Shown in pieces: positions 22,560-34,629 of a stretch of DNA of 64,000 bases. The stretch spans positions 1,488,001 through 1,552,000 of the forward strand of contig JACONQ010000008.1 of assembly GCA_014281115.1 (NCBI GenBank), read 5' to 3'. The stretch is from Laburnicola sp. R22_1. Lineage: Eukaryota > Ascomycota > Dothideomycetes > Pleosporales > Didymosphaeriaceae. The position numbers were made by a program, and so were the translations under genes. The notes beneath the pieces are model-generated. The model saw only the letters and a list, made by a program, of their open reading frames with translations, was not told the origin of the DNA and ran no database searches. Position 1 is the first letter of the stretch, and each line of letters opens with the position of its first letter.

Positions 22560-24257
22560 TAATAAAATCCCTCTAATTTAATATTAACACTATCTAAAAA
22601 TAAGCTACTAAAAGTAGCATCTAACTCTCTAACTCTTTATTTATTTAATAGGTTCTTATATTATATCTAGACTCTTTACATCTTCTATAGTAGTGTTGTA
22701 TTAAGGAATCTACCTCTCTCTTACGACTATCTTGCGCCCTTTTTAATAACTTTACCCTAATAAAAGGGCTTTCTACTTCTAAATCTGCTCTCTAAGTAAA
22801 GTCTAGCGTCTTACCTTTCTAAATGCGCTTTCTTTTACGCATTTTTTACTTTATTAGAATCTTAATTTGCTTCTTAAGTTTCTTAATATAGATTTCTTAA
22901 AGTACACTATAATAGAGTATAACTGTAGCACCTTTTATAAGCTATAAGTAGCTTATTTTAGTATTAGGTAGAGACTAAATAAAAGAGTTGTATATAAGCT
23001 TTAACTAAGATGTAAACTTAAGAGTATTACTTAGAGTCCTAGCTTACTATAGTATATCTAGTAGAATATCCTAAGGTAGAGTGTAAATACGCATATTAAG
23101 ACAATCTACTACTACTAATATATTTAAAGAAATAAGCCTAAAGGCCTTAAAGGCTTTTTGATAGTTTTTTAGTATAAATATATTAAAAAACGCATTATAA
23201 AAGGCTAGTAGAAAGCCTTTTTTATTAATATAAAAGACGCGTTAGTACGCTAAGTCCTATAAACGCTAGAAGTACTTTAGCTTTAGTAGCGCAAAATAGA
23301 CTATATTAAGTAGCTAAAAAATATAAGATAAGTGCGCTACTATATAAAGTGTTAGAATCTTTTATTTAGGCAATAATTCTTAAAATTCTAGAAGTAGTAG
23401 CTCTTATAGCTATTTAGAATAAGTAATCTCTATAACCCTACTATACGCGGCCTTATATACGCATTAGAGTGCTTTAATTATGCAACTCTAAGCTTATTAT
23501 TAGTCTAGCTAGTTTTAGAGACTAAGAGCTTCTAATTGCAGAGATTACTAGTCTCCTTATACTACGCTAAGATATAGACTTGCCCTTTATAGATAATAAA
23601 GAGTAGAGTAGTATATTTAGTAGCGCAAATATTCTAAATTACTATAACCTACTTATAATTGTCTAGCTAAATAAGTGTAGATTAAAAACGTCTTTTTAAA
23701 CTAGTTATAACCTTTATTAAGTTAATAACTTCTATCTAAAAGCCTATCTTATTAAAGTTATAAATGTTTTTATTATATACTCTATACTTGGCTTTTATGT
23801 CCTTTACTAGCTAAAACTACGCGTTTATAATCTCTAGGTCTTTTTATTATATTCTTTACTAGTCCTTTGCTTAATTAAAAGCTATTTTAAGCTTAGGTAC
23901 ACGCTTTATAAAGCGCTAAGCCTAGTGTTATTTTATAGGGTCTCTATACTACGCAGCTAGTAGTTTATTAGCTATATCTTCTATTTTATTTAGTTAGGGT
24001 GCAAATTCTTGCAAATCTAGGTTAAGGATATACTATATAAGCGTCTGCTCTTTAGTTATAGTAAGCTTTACTATACCTAATTATGTATTTGCTTAGGTAG
24101 TAATTTAATTAATTTAATTGCTTAGTGTAGACTTTAGGATATTATATACTATAGTGACACGTTATAGGCTTAAAATTTGCTTATTCTAATACGCGTAAAG
24201 GGCAAGCTTAATTCTGCTTTTTTAATTAGATAATAACGCGTTGTGTTGTTCAGACAT
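22560..24257 (-). pseudogene. Pogo/Fot1-type DDE transposase relic
   Basis: Minus-strand start at 24257 (MSEQHNALLSN). Reading through stops gives the N-terminal helix-turn-helix layout of pogo transposases (RIKLALYAY, KQILSL), then a CENPB-type segment (QYILNLDLQEFAP, EDIANKLLAA, RFIKRVPKL). The DDE part is weaker, but KILTLYIVAHLSYIFQLLN near 23300 matches the CMPPHSSHLLQPLDVGCF block seen intact at 56900-56960. The C-terminal end near 22700-22850 reads RNLRSKLR ... KRKRI, like the basic tail of the family. Many in-frame stops. No TIRs could be assigned. It is a different family member from the GC-rich pogo at 55903. Confidence 0.72.
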
Positions 24258-24619
24258 TATAATTTATAGTGAAGTGTTATAGTCTTAGCAAACACTATCT
24301 AGCAGACTAATCTGTCTGGACTACTAATAGAATATGTTATACTTAAGTAAAGTTTCTATTCTAGTTATACTAACATCATTAATCTTTGCAAATTCTAAAA
24401 TACTAAGTAACGAATAAGTTTAAAATTTAAAAATTTTATTTAAAAAGATTTAAGCTGCTTTTAAAATAGTTAAATCTAAAAAGATAAATTTTTAATTCTT
24501 TGTTATTAAGCTATATAATCTTAATATCTGAGAATAACTGTTCTAGTAAAAAAAAGAAATAGTAATAATTATAATATTCTTGTATCCGCTAAGGAATAAA
24601 TGGCTGGGAAAATTATATG
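24258..24619. other. Unassigned AT-rich DNA
   Basis: Nothing recognised. AATTTATAGTGAAG occurs at about 24260 and again near 22447 in the same orientation, flanking the pogo relic. This is a possible direct repeat but too short to interpret. Confidence 0.3.
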
Positions 24620-24629
24620 TTAGTTATAT

Positions 24630-24695
24630 TATATTAATATAACTAATATAACTAACATAACTAATATAACTAATATAACTAATATAACCAATATA
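24630..24695. repeat. 9 bp tandem array (ATAACTAAT)n
   Basis: About seven near-perfect copies of ATAACTAAT, with one ATAACTAAC and one ATAACCAAT variant. Confidence 0.85.
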
Positions 24696-24959
24696 ATAAT
24701 AGAGAGAAGATAAATATATATTTAGTAAAGCATAAACCGAGTTAGGAATAATTATTAAATAGTTATATTAAGTATTAATATATTATAAATAATCCTAATT
24801 TAGTAGATTTATAAAATAGAAATAGGTCTAAAGTCACGTTTTACTTTTAATTTACTATTTCTTACCTTAAAAGCGTTAAGTTAAATATAAATTATATTAA
24901 TTAATAGGTAAAGTACCTTATAGTATTTCTAAAAATAATAAATAATAATATGTTTCTTA

Positions 24960-25329
24960 GAGTATTATTAGTATATAATAAGGAAAGTATATTATAGCTA
25001 GTAAATAGCTAGATAGTAGTAAGTATACTATAGATAGTAGATATACTAGTAGAGGTATTAAATGGGCTCTACAGCTAGCTAATTAAATAGAATGGTTACA
25101 TATTTAATTAGTAAGAGAGAGGGTTGTACGGTGTACACAGCGTACGGAGGGTAGATAGAGTGAGGCAAATAGATCTAGTTGTTACTTGCTTGTTTCTAGA
25201 GAGGGTGCGAATGGAAAGGAGAAGATCCTGCGGCGCACGGGCATCACGTGATTCCCACGTGATGCCATCGTGCGGCAATATTGAAACCTCAACACCCTTA
25301 GGTGCCCTTGCCCGTACGGTGTACGGACA
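24960..25329 (-). repeat. Copia-A-like LTR, lightly mutated
   Basis: Read backwards from 25329 it begins TGTCCGTACACCGTACGGGC and continues CCTAAGGGTGTTGAGG, matching the copia-A LTR start at 58757. Farther in, AGCTAGCTGTAGAGCCCATT (about 25049-25080) matches 59023-59042. The first 130 bases retain many C and G, so it is a younger or RIP-escaped copy, but the middle part differs from the 58.8 kb LTR, suggesting a subfamily. The far end could not be set. No internal copia sequence follows, so it may be a solo LTR. Confidence 0.6.
25241..25265. promoter_or_regulatory. Perfect inverted repeat with two CACGTG cores in LTR
   Basis: GCATCACGTG and CACGTGATGC are separated by ATTCC. CACGTG is the E-box bound by bHLH factors. 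In an LTR upstream region this could be a promoter element. The binding role is inference. Confidence 0.45.
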
Positions 25330-25500
25330 AGAGGTATTATTAGTAGTTACCTATAATAGTATTTTTTCTAAAATTAAAAGGTTTCTTAATTATATAACTA
25401 AACTATAAAGTGCCTATAAGTCTTAATTAAGACTAGTTATAATACTTATAAATATTAAGATAAGTATATAGTTTATACACTATTATTATAAACTATTATT
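25330..25500. other. Unassigned AT-rich DNA
   Basis: No feature seen up to the R3 target duplication at 25501. Confidence 0.3.
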
Positions 25501-26513
25501 ATATAGGTAGAGATAGCTAGCTGTTTAACTAACCACTATGTTACGTAATTAATAATTTCTTTAATAATATTTTTCGCTGCAATGATAATAATAATAATTA
25601 TTATTATTATAGTAACTAACCTAATTATTTTATTTAACTCTCTCTCTATAGTAGATCTCTTCTTACAACTGGTAATTAGGCCGTATACCGCTACCTAGGA
25701 TCTTACTACTGTCGCCTATCTCCCCTATACTCTCGCCGCTGCTACTTACTCTTACTCTTATTTCTTAGTTGCAGTCCCCCACCTTAATAGTATCCTAGAT
25801 AATTACTACTATATTTATAAGCTTCTCATACTATAGCTGCGCTTTTTAACTTCTATAGTTCTTAAGAAACTACTATTTATTATCTAGTAGCTATCCTATA
25901 CGTTTACTTTGCTAGTCTTTATTTTTAAGCTTTTTTAGTAATACTTCTACTTTATTCTATTATTATAGTATAAACACTTAACTTAACTCTATATTTAGAT
26001 AAAAAGAAGTGCTTTGCACTCTACAATTTAGAGTTATAAAACTAACTAATAAGGCCTAAATAGCTAAGGCCAGATATTATTAAAGATGTTAAGATTAAAA
26101 AGCCCCTTTAATAATCCTACTTACTATATAAATTGCTAAATCTCTAGGAATTATTCTTAACTTTACCTAGCTAATCCTCTATATACTCTTAAAACTTTAC
26201 TCTAGCTATACTATCCTATATAGAAGAAGAAGTATAGTTAGGCTAGTAAAGTATTATTATATTACTAGATATAATAAATAAAGAGCTAGATTTAAAAGAT
26301 AGTAGTAGTAGTTAAATATTAAAGATAAAGATTTAGTATACTAGGTGTTACTAATATTATAAAAGTAGGCAGACTTTATACGCTATATATATAGTAAACT
26401 ATAGTTATACTACTACTAGATTACAAATATAATAACTAAACTATAGTTAAGTATTCTATTACCTACACTACTTTTATAGTTGTGACTTTGTAGTTTACTA
26501 TAGCTCTCTAATA

Positions 26514-27852
26514 TCTAGAATAGGAATATCGTAGACCTTTTAGTATACAGTATAATGCTATAAGAGAAAGCTATAGGTGTGCTAAAAACATATTAAAAAA
26601 GGTAAAGTAGTAAGATAGATTAGGCTAGAGACTGCTTGTTAGCACGTGCAAATCGGCCCCTTATACTAATATAATAGTCGATTATAGTGTACTGTATTAT
26701 AGTCTATAGATACTAAAGTTAAAGATAATAATACGACTGCCTATATATAAAGTATGAAAATCCGCGACTAAATATAGATTATCTTTATCTATTTATCCTT
26801 ATATACATAATACAACTAATTATTGCACAAGACTTTAAAGTTATAATCTAGCATAGCTATTTCTTGTCCTAATAACACTATTACTACTAGGTAGGCAGTT
26901 ATATATCTATATGTGTATAATAAGAAAGATAATAATAATAATGCTAGCTAGAATTAGTATTATAAAGGTTAAACACCTAACATCGCTAACTATATAGTAG
27001 TAGAATATAAGTAGTGTGGTAAATAGATTGCCTTAGCTAGTTTATTAGAGTTCTACTACGTTAATAAGTTAGGGTCCTACCATATTAATAGGTTAGAGTC
27101 CTACTACGTTAATAAGTTAGAGTCCTACTATATTAATAAGTATATAGGAACCACAAGCATAGAATTTAACTTATCGTTTACTCTCTACTAGTTTAGTTGC
27201 CTTATACTTGGCTATATTAATAAGAGTTACTAGATATATTTCTAAAGGCAATAAAAGAGGATAGGTCAATATTATAAAAGGCTCTAAAAAGAATAAAGTA
27301 AGGCTATATAATCTAGAGAAGGTGTTGTATAAGTACTAGAGTAGGGTCTATATAGAATAGCTATAAGAAGTATTAAGCATATATAGGTACGCGCTTATAC
27401 TATAGAATTTCTATAGGAGATAGGTAGAGTAATAGCTAGGTATCTAGAGGTTAATAGATTAATAGGTTATTAGCAGAGAATAGAGTGCTATTTAGTATTA
27501 GAGATAAGAAGCGCGCGCGCAATTTATTATATATCGCGATAGCAAAGTATACATTTAAAGGTTCTAAGTAGTTAATTATCTAGTAACGTAGTAAAAGATT
27601 AAAAGGTAGACGTTAATTATCTAGTAACGCAGTAGGCAGGCAGGTAGATAGGGTGTTATTATTATAGGTTGTCTTAGAAGCTAGGGGAGGTGTTAGAAAA
27701 ACATTAACGCGCTCTAGGCTTAGTGCATATATAATATTACGTAACGTTATATAGGCGCTAGTAACGCAATAAAAAAACGCAATAATTAAACGTAGTAGGA
27801 CCACTTAAAAACTAAATAAGTGGAGGCAGTTTATAACTCTTCCCTAGAAGAG
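26514..27852 (-). repeat. R4 repeat, 1339 bp copy with perfect 14 bp TSD, nested in R3
   Basis: ATAGCTCTCTAATA is at 26500-26513 and 27853-27866. The surrounding R3 sequence resumes in register after the insertion. The body aligns in reverse complement with 5541-6923 at both ends. Its middle contains a 24 bp minisatellite (27050-27140) missing from the other long copy. No open frame of note. Confidence 0.85.
27050..27140. repeat. 24 bp minisatellite, four units
   Basis: Unit GTCCTACTACGTTAATAAGT plus TAGA, four near-identical units differing mainly by G/A and C/T. Confidence 0.85.
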
Positions 27853-28117
27853 ATAGCTCTCTAATAGTTTATTAGTCAAGAGATAATATATAACTTAGTT
27901 ATACTAGATAGTCGACTATTTATTAATTGCTATTAATAATGCTGATATAAAGAAACTTAATAATAAAATTATTATTATTGTATATATATTTTATTACTAT
28001 TACTATGTGCTAGATACTAGGTTTTAGTGTCTTCTATTTTACTCCTCTCTATGTATAGTGCGAACTTAACCTTGGTTAGAATCTCCACATAACAAAGATG
28101 TTTAATATAAGTAAAGA

Positions 28118-29087
28118 CTAGGAGTAGACTATATTTTTAGGCGCTATACTAGAGTAGTCTTTCTATTCTAATCTTCATAAGCTTAAAATTAAAAGAGGTG
28201 TTAAGAAGGTAATTAAGACTAAATTAATCATACAACTATAACTATATATAATATAATAGGTTATTAAAAATAGTAACTTTTTATATAATTCTTATTCTTT
28301 AGTTAACATAGCTAAGCAGCTAAAAAGTTAGTAGGCTTATAACCCATTAAAAGGTGCTAGAGATAAGGTATAGAATTAATTAAGTTGCTAACTTAAGAAG
28401 CTAGGTAGTAATATATATATATAATAGATGGCTAGTAATTATATGCCCTAAGTGTCTAAATTCTAATACTAACAATAACTGTAAGGATAGTACACGGCTT
28501 TATAGGTTAAACCTCTTAGGGACAGCTAGTATTATTAAAAGAGATAACTAAATTAAGACTATACTAAGATAGGGGATAAGGAAGAGATCTAAGAGGCCCT
28601 TACTTATATAGTAGGTAGCATAAGGCACAGGACTACACTAACTACGTGCTAATCCTAACTAAAAAGACGCCTTTTATAAGGTAAAAGGCGCTATTAGAAT
28701 ATAAAAGAAAAACTAATAGTAAATAATTAGTAAGGAGGCAGGTATAAACTATTATATAACTCCCCTTTTAAGGCCTAAAAATAGAAAGAAAAGTACGTAA
28801 AAATAGGGTGTTTTAGTAGATTTTTAACATAACTAGCACTATTTTAGAGCTAAAGAGGACTAGAATAGGGGCATTAGGCCCCTATAGTTCTAGTGGTAGT
28901 CTTAGTTTTTAATTTAAGTGCTATTTAGTAGAGATAATAAGAAAAGTAGTTAGGAATAAATTAGTGCTAAATTAGAAACTATACTTTAGCGTTTAGTATT
29001 TTACTAATAGAGTGTATTTTTAGCTCTAACGCTATATAAAAATATAGTTAGCTAAAAAATTTCTAGTTAGTTTGTTACGCGCTAGCG
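28118..29087 (+). other. Unclassified degenerate region with a CPKC-containing frame
   Basis: About 28430-28545 is open on the plus strand for some 38 codons and reads IICPKCLNSNTNNNCKD, a possible zinc-binding fragment. Downstream (to about 28720) stops accumulate but stretches such as KDAFYKVKGAIRI remain. It could belong to a gag or transposase. I cannot assign it. Confidence 0.3.
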
Positions 29088-29101
29088 TAATTATATTATA
29101 T

Positions 29102-29209
29102 GTTTTTTGGTAACTAAAGAGTTTCTTCTAAAAATATTATAATAATAGTAGTTATTTCTATTACATTATAGATATATAAAAGCGTTTTAAGGTATTAATA
29201 AAAGGGTTA
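29102..29209 (-). repeat. R2 truncated copy (108 bp) with perfect 14 bp TSD
   Basis: TAATTATATTATAT lies at 29088-29101 and 29210-29223. The 108 bp between are R2 in reverse complement, keeping the A-rich end (here GTTTTTTGGTAACTAAAGAG) and lost beyond AAGGTATTAATAAAAGGG. The TSD is AT-rich, but its exact 14 bp match and position at the homology edges support it. Confidence 0.75.
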
Positions 29210-29223
29210 TAATTATATTATAT

Positions 29224-29710
29224 AAGGTTTCCTAGTACTATAGAAAAGTGTTTTAAAAACTTATTAACGTAACTATATAGTTTTTAATTAGGGTAAGGTA
29301 GCTTTTAAAGCTATAAGAGTTGCTAGTAATAAGAGAGAACAGCTAGAGGGTAAAGAGCCTATTTAGAAATTTAAAAGTACTAAGAAGTAATAAGGATCTA
29401 GCTATATATATAAGCATAAAGGTGTGTAGATACGAAAAAGTAATAGATATCTAGCTAAGCACGCCTAATATAGCGCTTTAACTCTATTTTTATAGGGATA
29501 TTATTTTGAGAAATAGGCACTAGAAAGGTATTTTAGAAGGCGGCGTCTAGCTATATAAGTAACTATTTTAGTAAACTAGCTTGCTTATAGTACTCTTAAT
29601 AATAAGCCTTAATTAGTACAGAAGACTAGTCTTAACTAAGATCCACAGGCCCTTTATAGTTAAGTTATATAATTAAGAAACTTTTTAATTTTAGAAATAA
29701 CACTGTTATG
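29224..29710. other. Unassigned AT-rich DNA
   Basis: No motif or repeat match seen. Confidence 0.3.
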
Positions 29711-29720
29711 GGTAACTACT

Positions 29721-29833
29721 TTTTTCACGCTTTTTTTAAATTACTAAGCAGGGTGCTCTGCTTCTTTTGTTATGTTATTTGAAATAAAAGTCTTTGTCAT
29801 TCTACCCCGAGGTAGATAATTTAACAACACATA
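29721..29833 (+). repeat. R1 copy (113 bp) with 10 bp TSD
   Basis: GGTAACTACT at 29711-29720 and 29834-29843 (a further base differs G/A). The element runs from TTTTTCACGC to TTTAACAACACATA and lacks the first ~12 bases of the longest copies. GCAGGGTGCTCTGC and CCCCGAGGTAG are clear R1 landmarks. Confidence 0.82.
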
Positions 29834-30063
29834 GGTAACTACTAATAATATCTCTACTAGCATTTATACTGTCTATAGTATGCTTACTAATATCTAAATA
29901 TCTACTAGCTACTATACGCTTCCCTTATTACACGCTTGTAATACCTTAAGAAACTTATTGCTATCTATTATCTTTAGCAACACTCTAAGGTACTTTATCT
30001 ATTAATTAATATAATCTATATTTGCTTAGGTTGCTCTATTACTAGTCTTTATAAGCACTATTA

Positions 30064-30250
30064 TAGGGGAGTATTGTGGTGGATACGGGCGTAAGGTCGT
30101 CTAAGTATAGCAGAAGTCTAGATGGTGAATCTACGCTGTGGTGGGGGACTATAAGCAAGGATTTTAGTCTAGAAATAAGCGAAAAATTAGACTCCTTAGC
30201 GAGTTCGAATCTCGCTCTCTTCCCCCTCTGGTTTTTAAACACCAAAAAAC
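30064..30250 (+). ncRNA. tRNA-like / Pol III-type sequence (possible tRNA-derived SINE or tRNA relic)
   Basis: A perfect T-arm is visible: stem GCGAG (30199-30203), loop TTCGAAT, stem CTCGC (30211-30215), containing a good B-box (GTTCGAATC). A T5 run, the usual Pol III stop, follows at 30232-30236. Upstream, GACTA/TAGTC (30147-30151 and 30165-30169) can form a D-arm-like hairpin, and GGGG/CCCC lie outside it. I could not fold a full cloverleaf or name an anticodon, and no clear A-box is seen at normal spacing. The stretch is richer in G and C than its flanks, so it has escaped most RIP. Open frames on both strands here are probably chance. Confidence 0.4.
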
Positions 30251-30289
30251 CAATCTTTCTAGATAAGAAGAAAAGTAGCCTAAATAAGC

Positions 30290-30475
30290 TAGTATCTCTA
30301 ATAATTGAGAAATTTCTAACTATTTAAGCTAGCCTTAACTAAGTTACTAGATTAAACTTATAGGACGGGAAAGCTATTAGCAAGCACCTCTAATAATTAA
30401 GAAATCTTTAACTAGCTACTAGTCTTTATAAGTTATTAAGATTTAAACTCATAGGACGAGAAAGTTAATTAAGGC
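30290..30475. repeat. Degenerate tandem duplication, ~95 bp units
   Basis: Two adjacent units share CTCTAATAATTRAGAAAT, then a diverged part, then TTAAACTYATAGGACGRGAA. Differences are mostly transitions. It lies directly downstream of the tRNA-like sequence. Confidence 0.65.
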
Positions 30476-30479
30476 ATAT

Positions 30480-30900
30480 TACTATCTTCTAATTTCGGAA
30501 AAACTTGGTGGAAAATTTTAATTTACGCTTTAGACAGATAATAGGCCACTAGTGTTAGTTTTCTCTTAATCCCCTTTAAAGGGCTTTTTTTACTAGGGGA
30601 AAGTGCCCCTTATTTACCTATACGATTTGCCTGTGGCTGTATTTACTCTACAGAAAATTTTAGAAGTAATAGAAACGTTAGTAATTAATAAGCACTATTA
30701 ATATAATATACAGCTTAATAATAGCTTATAACCTATGTTCTTTTTTATAGTAGTAGTCTAAAATAAGCAATTTTACTAGTTGCTTATTACCTATTACCCT
30801 TCTTAGCTTTAACTTTCTAGTAAATAGCGCAACTATTTCTAGGGTAGTGTAGTTAAGAAGCTTAAATATAGTGTAGGAAATATTAAAATCCACTTTGTAG
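30480..30900. other. Non-coding stretch before gypsy-B relic
   Basis: CCCCTTTAAAGGGC and ACTAGGGGAAAGTGCCCC occur near 30580-30615, giving short GC patches that may be remnants of a gypsy-B 3' LTR. No second copy is available to confirm. Confidence 0.25.
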
Positions 30901-32590
30901 TAGGGGCATATTATCTTAATTACTTTATAGTTTAGTTTTGTTTAAGTTAGTTAATTATTATAATAGGTAGATAGAGCTAAATACCTAGAGATGGTTCTCT
31001 TATACGTAGCTAGGAACTTATAGTCTATTTAAAGTTTTTAGATATTATAGAGCTAGTTAGAGTTACTATAGTTTAAACTATAGATAACTCTCTCTAGCTT
31101 ACGCTAGGAGGCGGAGAGCCAAAAATACGCGCGTTATTAACTTAGTTACGTATATTTATATAGTATCTTATAGAGGTAGTACATAGAAAAAAAGGTTATA
31201 GGTAGATTTTCCTTTACTATAGTATAGTTGCGAAATGCATCTTTATTTACAAAGAAAATACTAGAGAAGAGTTAATAAAGTTATTAATAGAGTAATAGAT
31301 AAGGTTAGAGTTATGTCCCTTTTATACTATCTAGTACTTTAGTATTCTATAATCTAATTTGCTATTAAGAATATAAGAAACTAGCTACTTAGAAACTTTA
31401 TATATCTTAATAGGTAGTTTTAGTAGTTGTAATTAACTTAGTAAGGAATTCATTAGATCCCTTTAAAGCCTATTAGCGTAGAATACTAGATAAACCCTTA
31501 TATATTATAAAAGTTTAAGTATAAAGAAGTAGCCTTTCTTGCCTATAATTAGGTATAGTTCTTTTATTTAAAAATCTAACTTAACTAATAGGTGTTTAGT
31601 AATAAATCCCTTTAGGGTAATAAAGACCTAGTCCCTAATATTAAAATTAATAGCTTATCTATATTTGTTAGCTTACTATAATTACATTTTCTAGGTAGTA
31701 GATATATTAGCATAGGTAGTATTATAGATAAAATCGCAGGCTTTAGTGTAAGCCTTAATCTATACTATAGTATTTTCTAAAATAATATTATCTAAAGATT
31801 TAGTAACTAGTTAAGTATACTTACGCTAGTCTTAGTAAAAGTATAGCTAATATCTAAACTTAATTTTAAAAGGAGAAACTCTAGTGCTATTATAACGTAG
31901 TATTACTTAGGTCTAGTCTATACTAGGCAGCAAATCTAACTAGTTGTCTTAATAAAAGTTAATAAGTAAACGCAGATGCTAGTTAAGGTACTAATTTATA
32001 ATTTTAGTTTAGCTATTAGTTTATAGATACCTTACTATAAAAAGAAGATACTTAATACCTATAAGCTAGTACAAAGTAGCTAAGAAAGCGGAAATAATCT
32101 AGGGGCTATAGTTAGAGATAATTAATTAAGAGGGGCTAAAGACTCTAAATATATACTAATAGTAGAGATTAGTAGCTTATTTAGTAGTAACTGTCTTATA
32201 GTAAGGTATAAAAAAGGTATACTTAGATAGCTAGCAATAAGATACTATTATAGTATTATAGCCTTTCTTATTTTTAGGAAATAATTTAAAATTAATTAAA
32301 ATATTTTACTAAATAGTTTTAAGACTAGAAAGTAGATGTAAGAAGTCTAGCTTTCTATTTCGTAAGGGCTTACTCTACTAGCAGTCTTTGTAATTAGAGA
32401 TATGCCTATTAATATTAGTATTTATTCCCTTTTAGTAATAAAACTAGTGTAATAGCTAAAGAGTTTTTATAAACCTAAATAAGTAGTAATCCAAGAAGTA
32501 TATAACGTTACTATATAAATTAAATATGTTTAGAAACACTCTATAGAGGAAACCACTTCTCTTATATAGTTAATCTGTAATAATACATAC
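30900..32590 (-). pseudogene. Gypsy-B integrase and chromodomain relic
   Basis: Minus-strand reading through stops. The HHCC-type zinc region is at about 32300-32590 (INRHISNYKDC, SKPLRNRKLDFL). The integrase core follows to about 31860. Then GKKGYFFILKL near 31540, and near 31320-31400 a chromodomain-like C-terminal segment reading KVS..LVSYILNSKLDYRILKY, comparable to the EWEVEKIL...L.YLVKW pattern of chromoviral integrases. Known role: integration, with the chromodomain thought to guide insertion to heterochromatin. Interrupted upstream by R3 at 32594. Confidence 0.65.
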
Positions 32591-32593
32591 TTC

Positions 32594-34003
<1,410 letters not shown>

Positions 34004-34115
34004 AATAGAGAAAACTATTAGGTAGTTTTTATAAAACAGTAACCTAAAAGGGGTAAAAGCAAAACCTAGGAATTTTAAATAGACTACTTCTTTAAGCAAT
34101 TTAAGCAACTTATAT

Positions 34116-34297
34116 TAAAGATCTTTATCGTGTAGAGATTCTAACCAAGGTCGAGTCCGCACTATACACAGAGAGGAGTAAAAGAGGAGACACTAAAATC
34201 TAGTACCTAGCACACAGTGGTAGTAATAAAATATACACAAAATAACGATAATTTCGTCGTCGACTTTCTTCACGGTAGTGTTGTCGACGGCAGTCTA
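34116..34297. repeat. R3 short form (182 bp) with perfect 15 bp TSD
   Basis: TTAAGCAACTTATAT at 34101-34115 and 34298-34312. The 182 bp equal the first part of R3, from TAAAGATCTTTATCGTG to CGACGGCAGTCTA. The copy retains many CG dinucleotides (ACGATAATTTCGTCGTCGAC), so it is young or escaped RIP. AGGTCGAGTCC at 34148-34158 resembles a Pol III B-box (9 of 11 by eye). No A-box is evident. Confidence 0.82.
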
Positions 34298-34491
34298 TTA
34301 AGCAACTTATATATTTAATTAGTATATAGCAGGTAATTAATAAGTTTATAAGAATAGGCTTCTATAAGGCTTATATTAATTTTTTTCTTTCTATTTTATA
34401 ATTATAATAGCTATAAGGGTTACTTTAGCAGTATCTAATAGATATAGAAGACAAAACTAGATTTAAGCCTCTTAATCCTTTTCTTTTTATA

Positions 34492-34616
34492 TGGCGTTAA
34501 TTTATCTACCTAGGAGTAGAACAATAAAAGCTTTCGTCTTAAATAACATAATAAAAAAAACAGAGCGCCCTAATTAGTAATCAAAAAGAGCGTAAAAAAG
34601 GTAATCACAAAATAAA
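34492..34616 (-). repeat. R1 copy (125 bp) with perfect 12 bp TSD
   Basis: TTTCTTTTTATA at 34480-34491 and 34617-34628. Contains CTACCTAGGAGTAG, AACAGAGCGCCC and ends GGTAATCACAAAATAAA. The longest short-form R1 copy with defined ends. Inserted between the RNase H and integrase parts of gypsy-B. Confidence 0.88.
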
Positions 34617-34629
34617 TTTCTTTTTATAA

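Larger units (their letters stand above)
21829..22560. repeat. Gypsy-1 upstream region (probable leader or LTR) with tandem repeats
   Basis: Non-coding region between the gypsy-1 gag start and the pogo relic. It contains a GC-rich patch (22081-22163) and a 34 bp tandem duplication (22235-22302). LTR ends could not be set because no second copy is present. Confidence 0.35.
25514..28104. repeat. R3 repeat with nested R4; 13 bp TSD
   Basis: Flanks ATATAGGTAGAGA (25501-25513) and ATATAAGTAAAGA (28105-28117) differ only by two G/A changes. Without the R4 insertion (26514-27852) the element is about 1.24 kb and aligns with 35064-36262. It begins TAGCTAGCTGTTTAACTAAC and ends AACAAAGATGTTTA (reverse complement of the R3 start). 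Confidence 0.8.

Noticed and set aside
25124..25408. 94-codon open frame in a GC-rich stretch
   Set aside because: It lies across the copia-A-like LTR and its flank. The C/G-rich state of a young LTR explains the open frame, and no protein motif is present.
27050..27140. Possible CRISPR-like direct repeats
   Set aside because: Four 24 bp units are adjacent with no spacers, in a eukaryotic transposon setting. It is a minisatellite.
30042..30327. Two overlapping open frames on opposite strands
   Set aside because: They overlap the tRNA-like sequence and its terminator. Neither shows a domain, and both are explained by the less mutated stretch.
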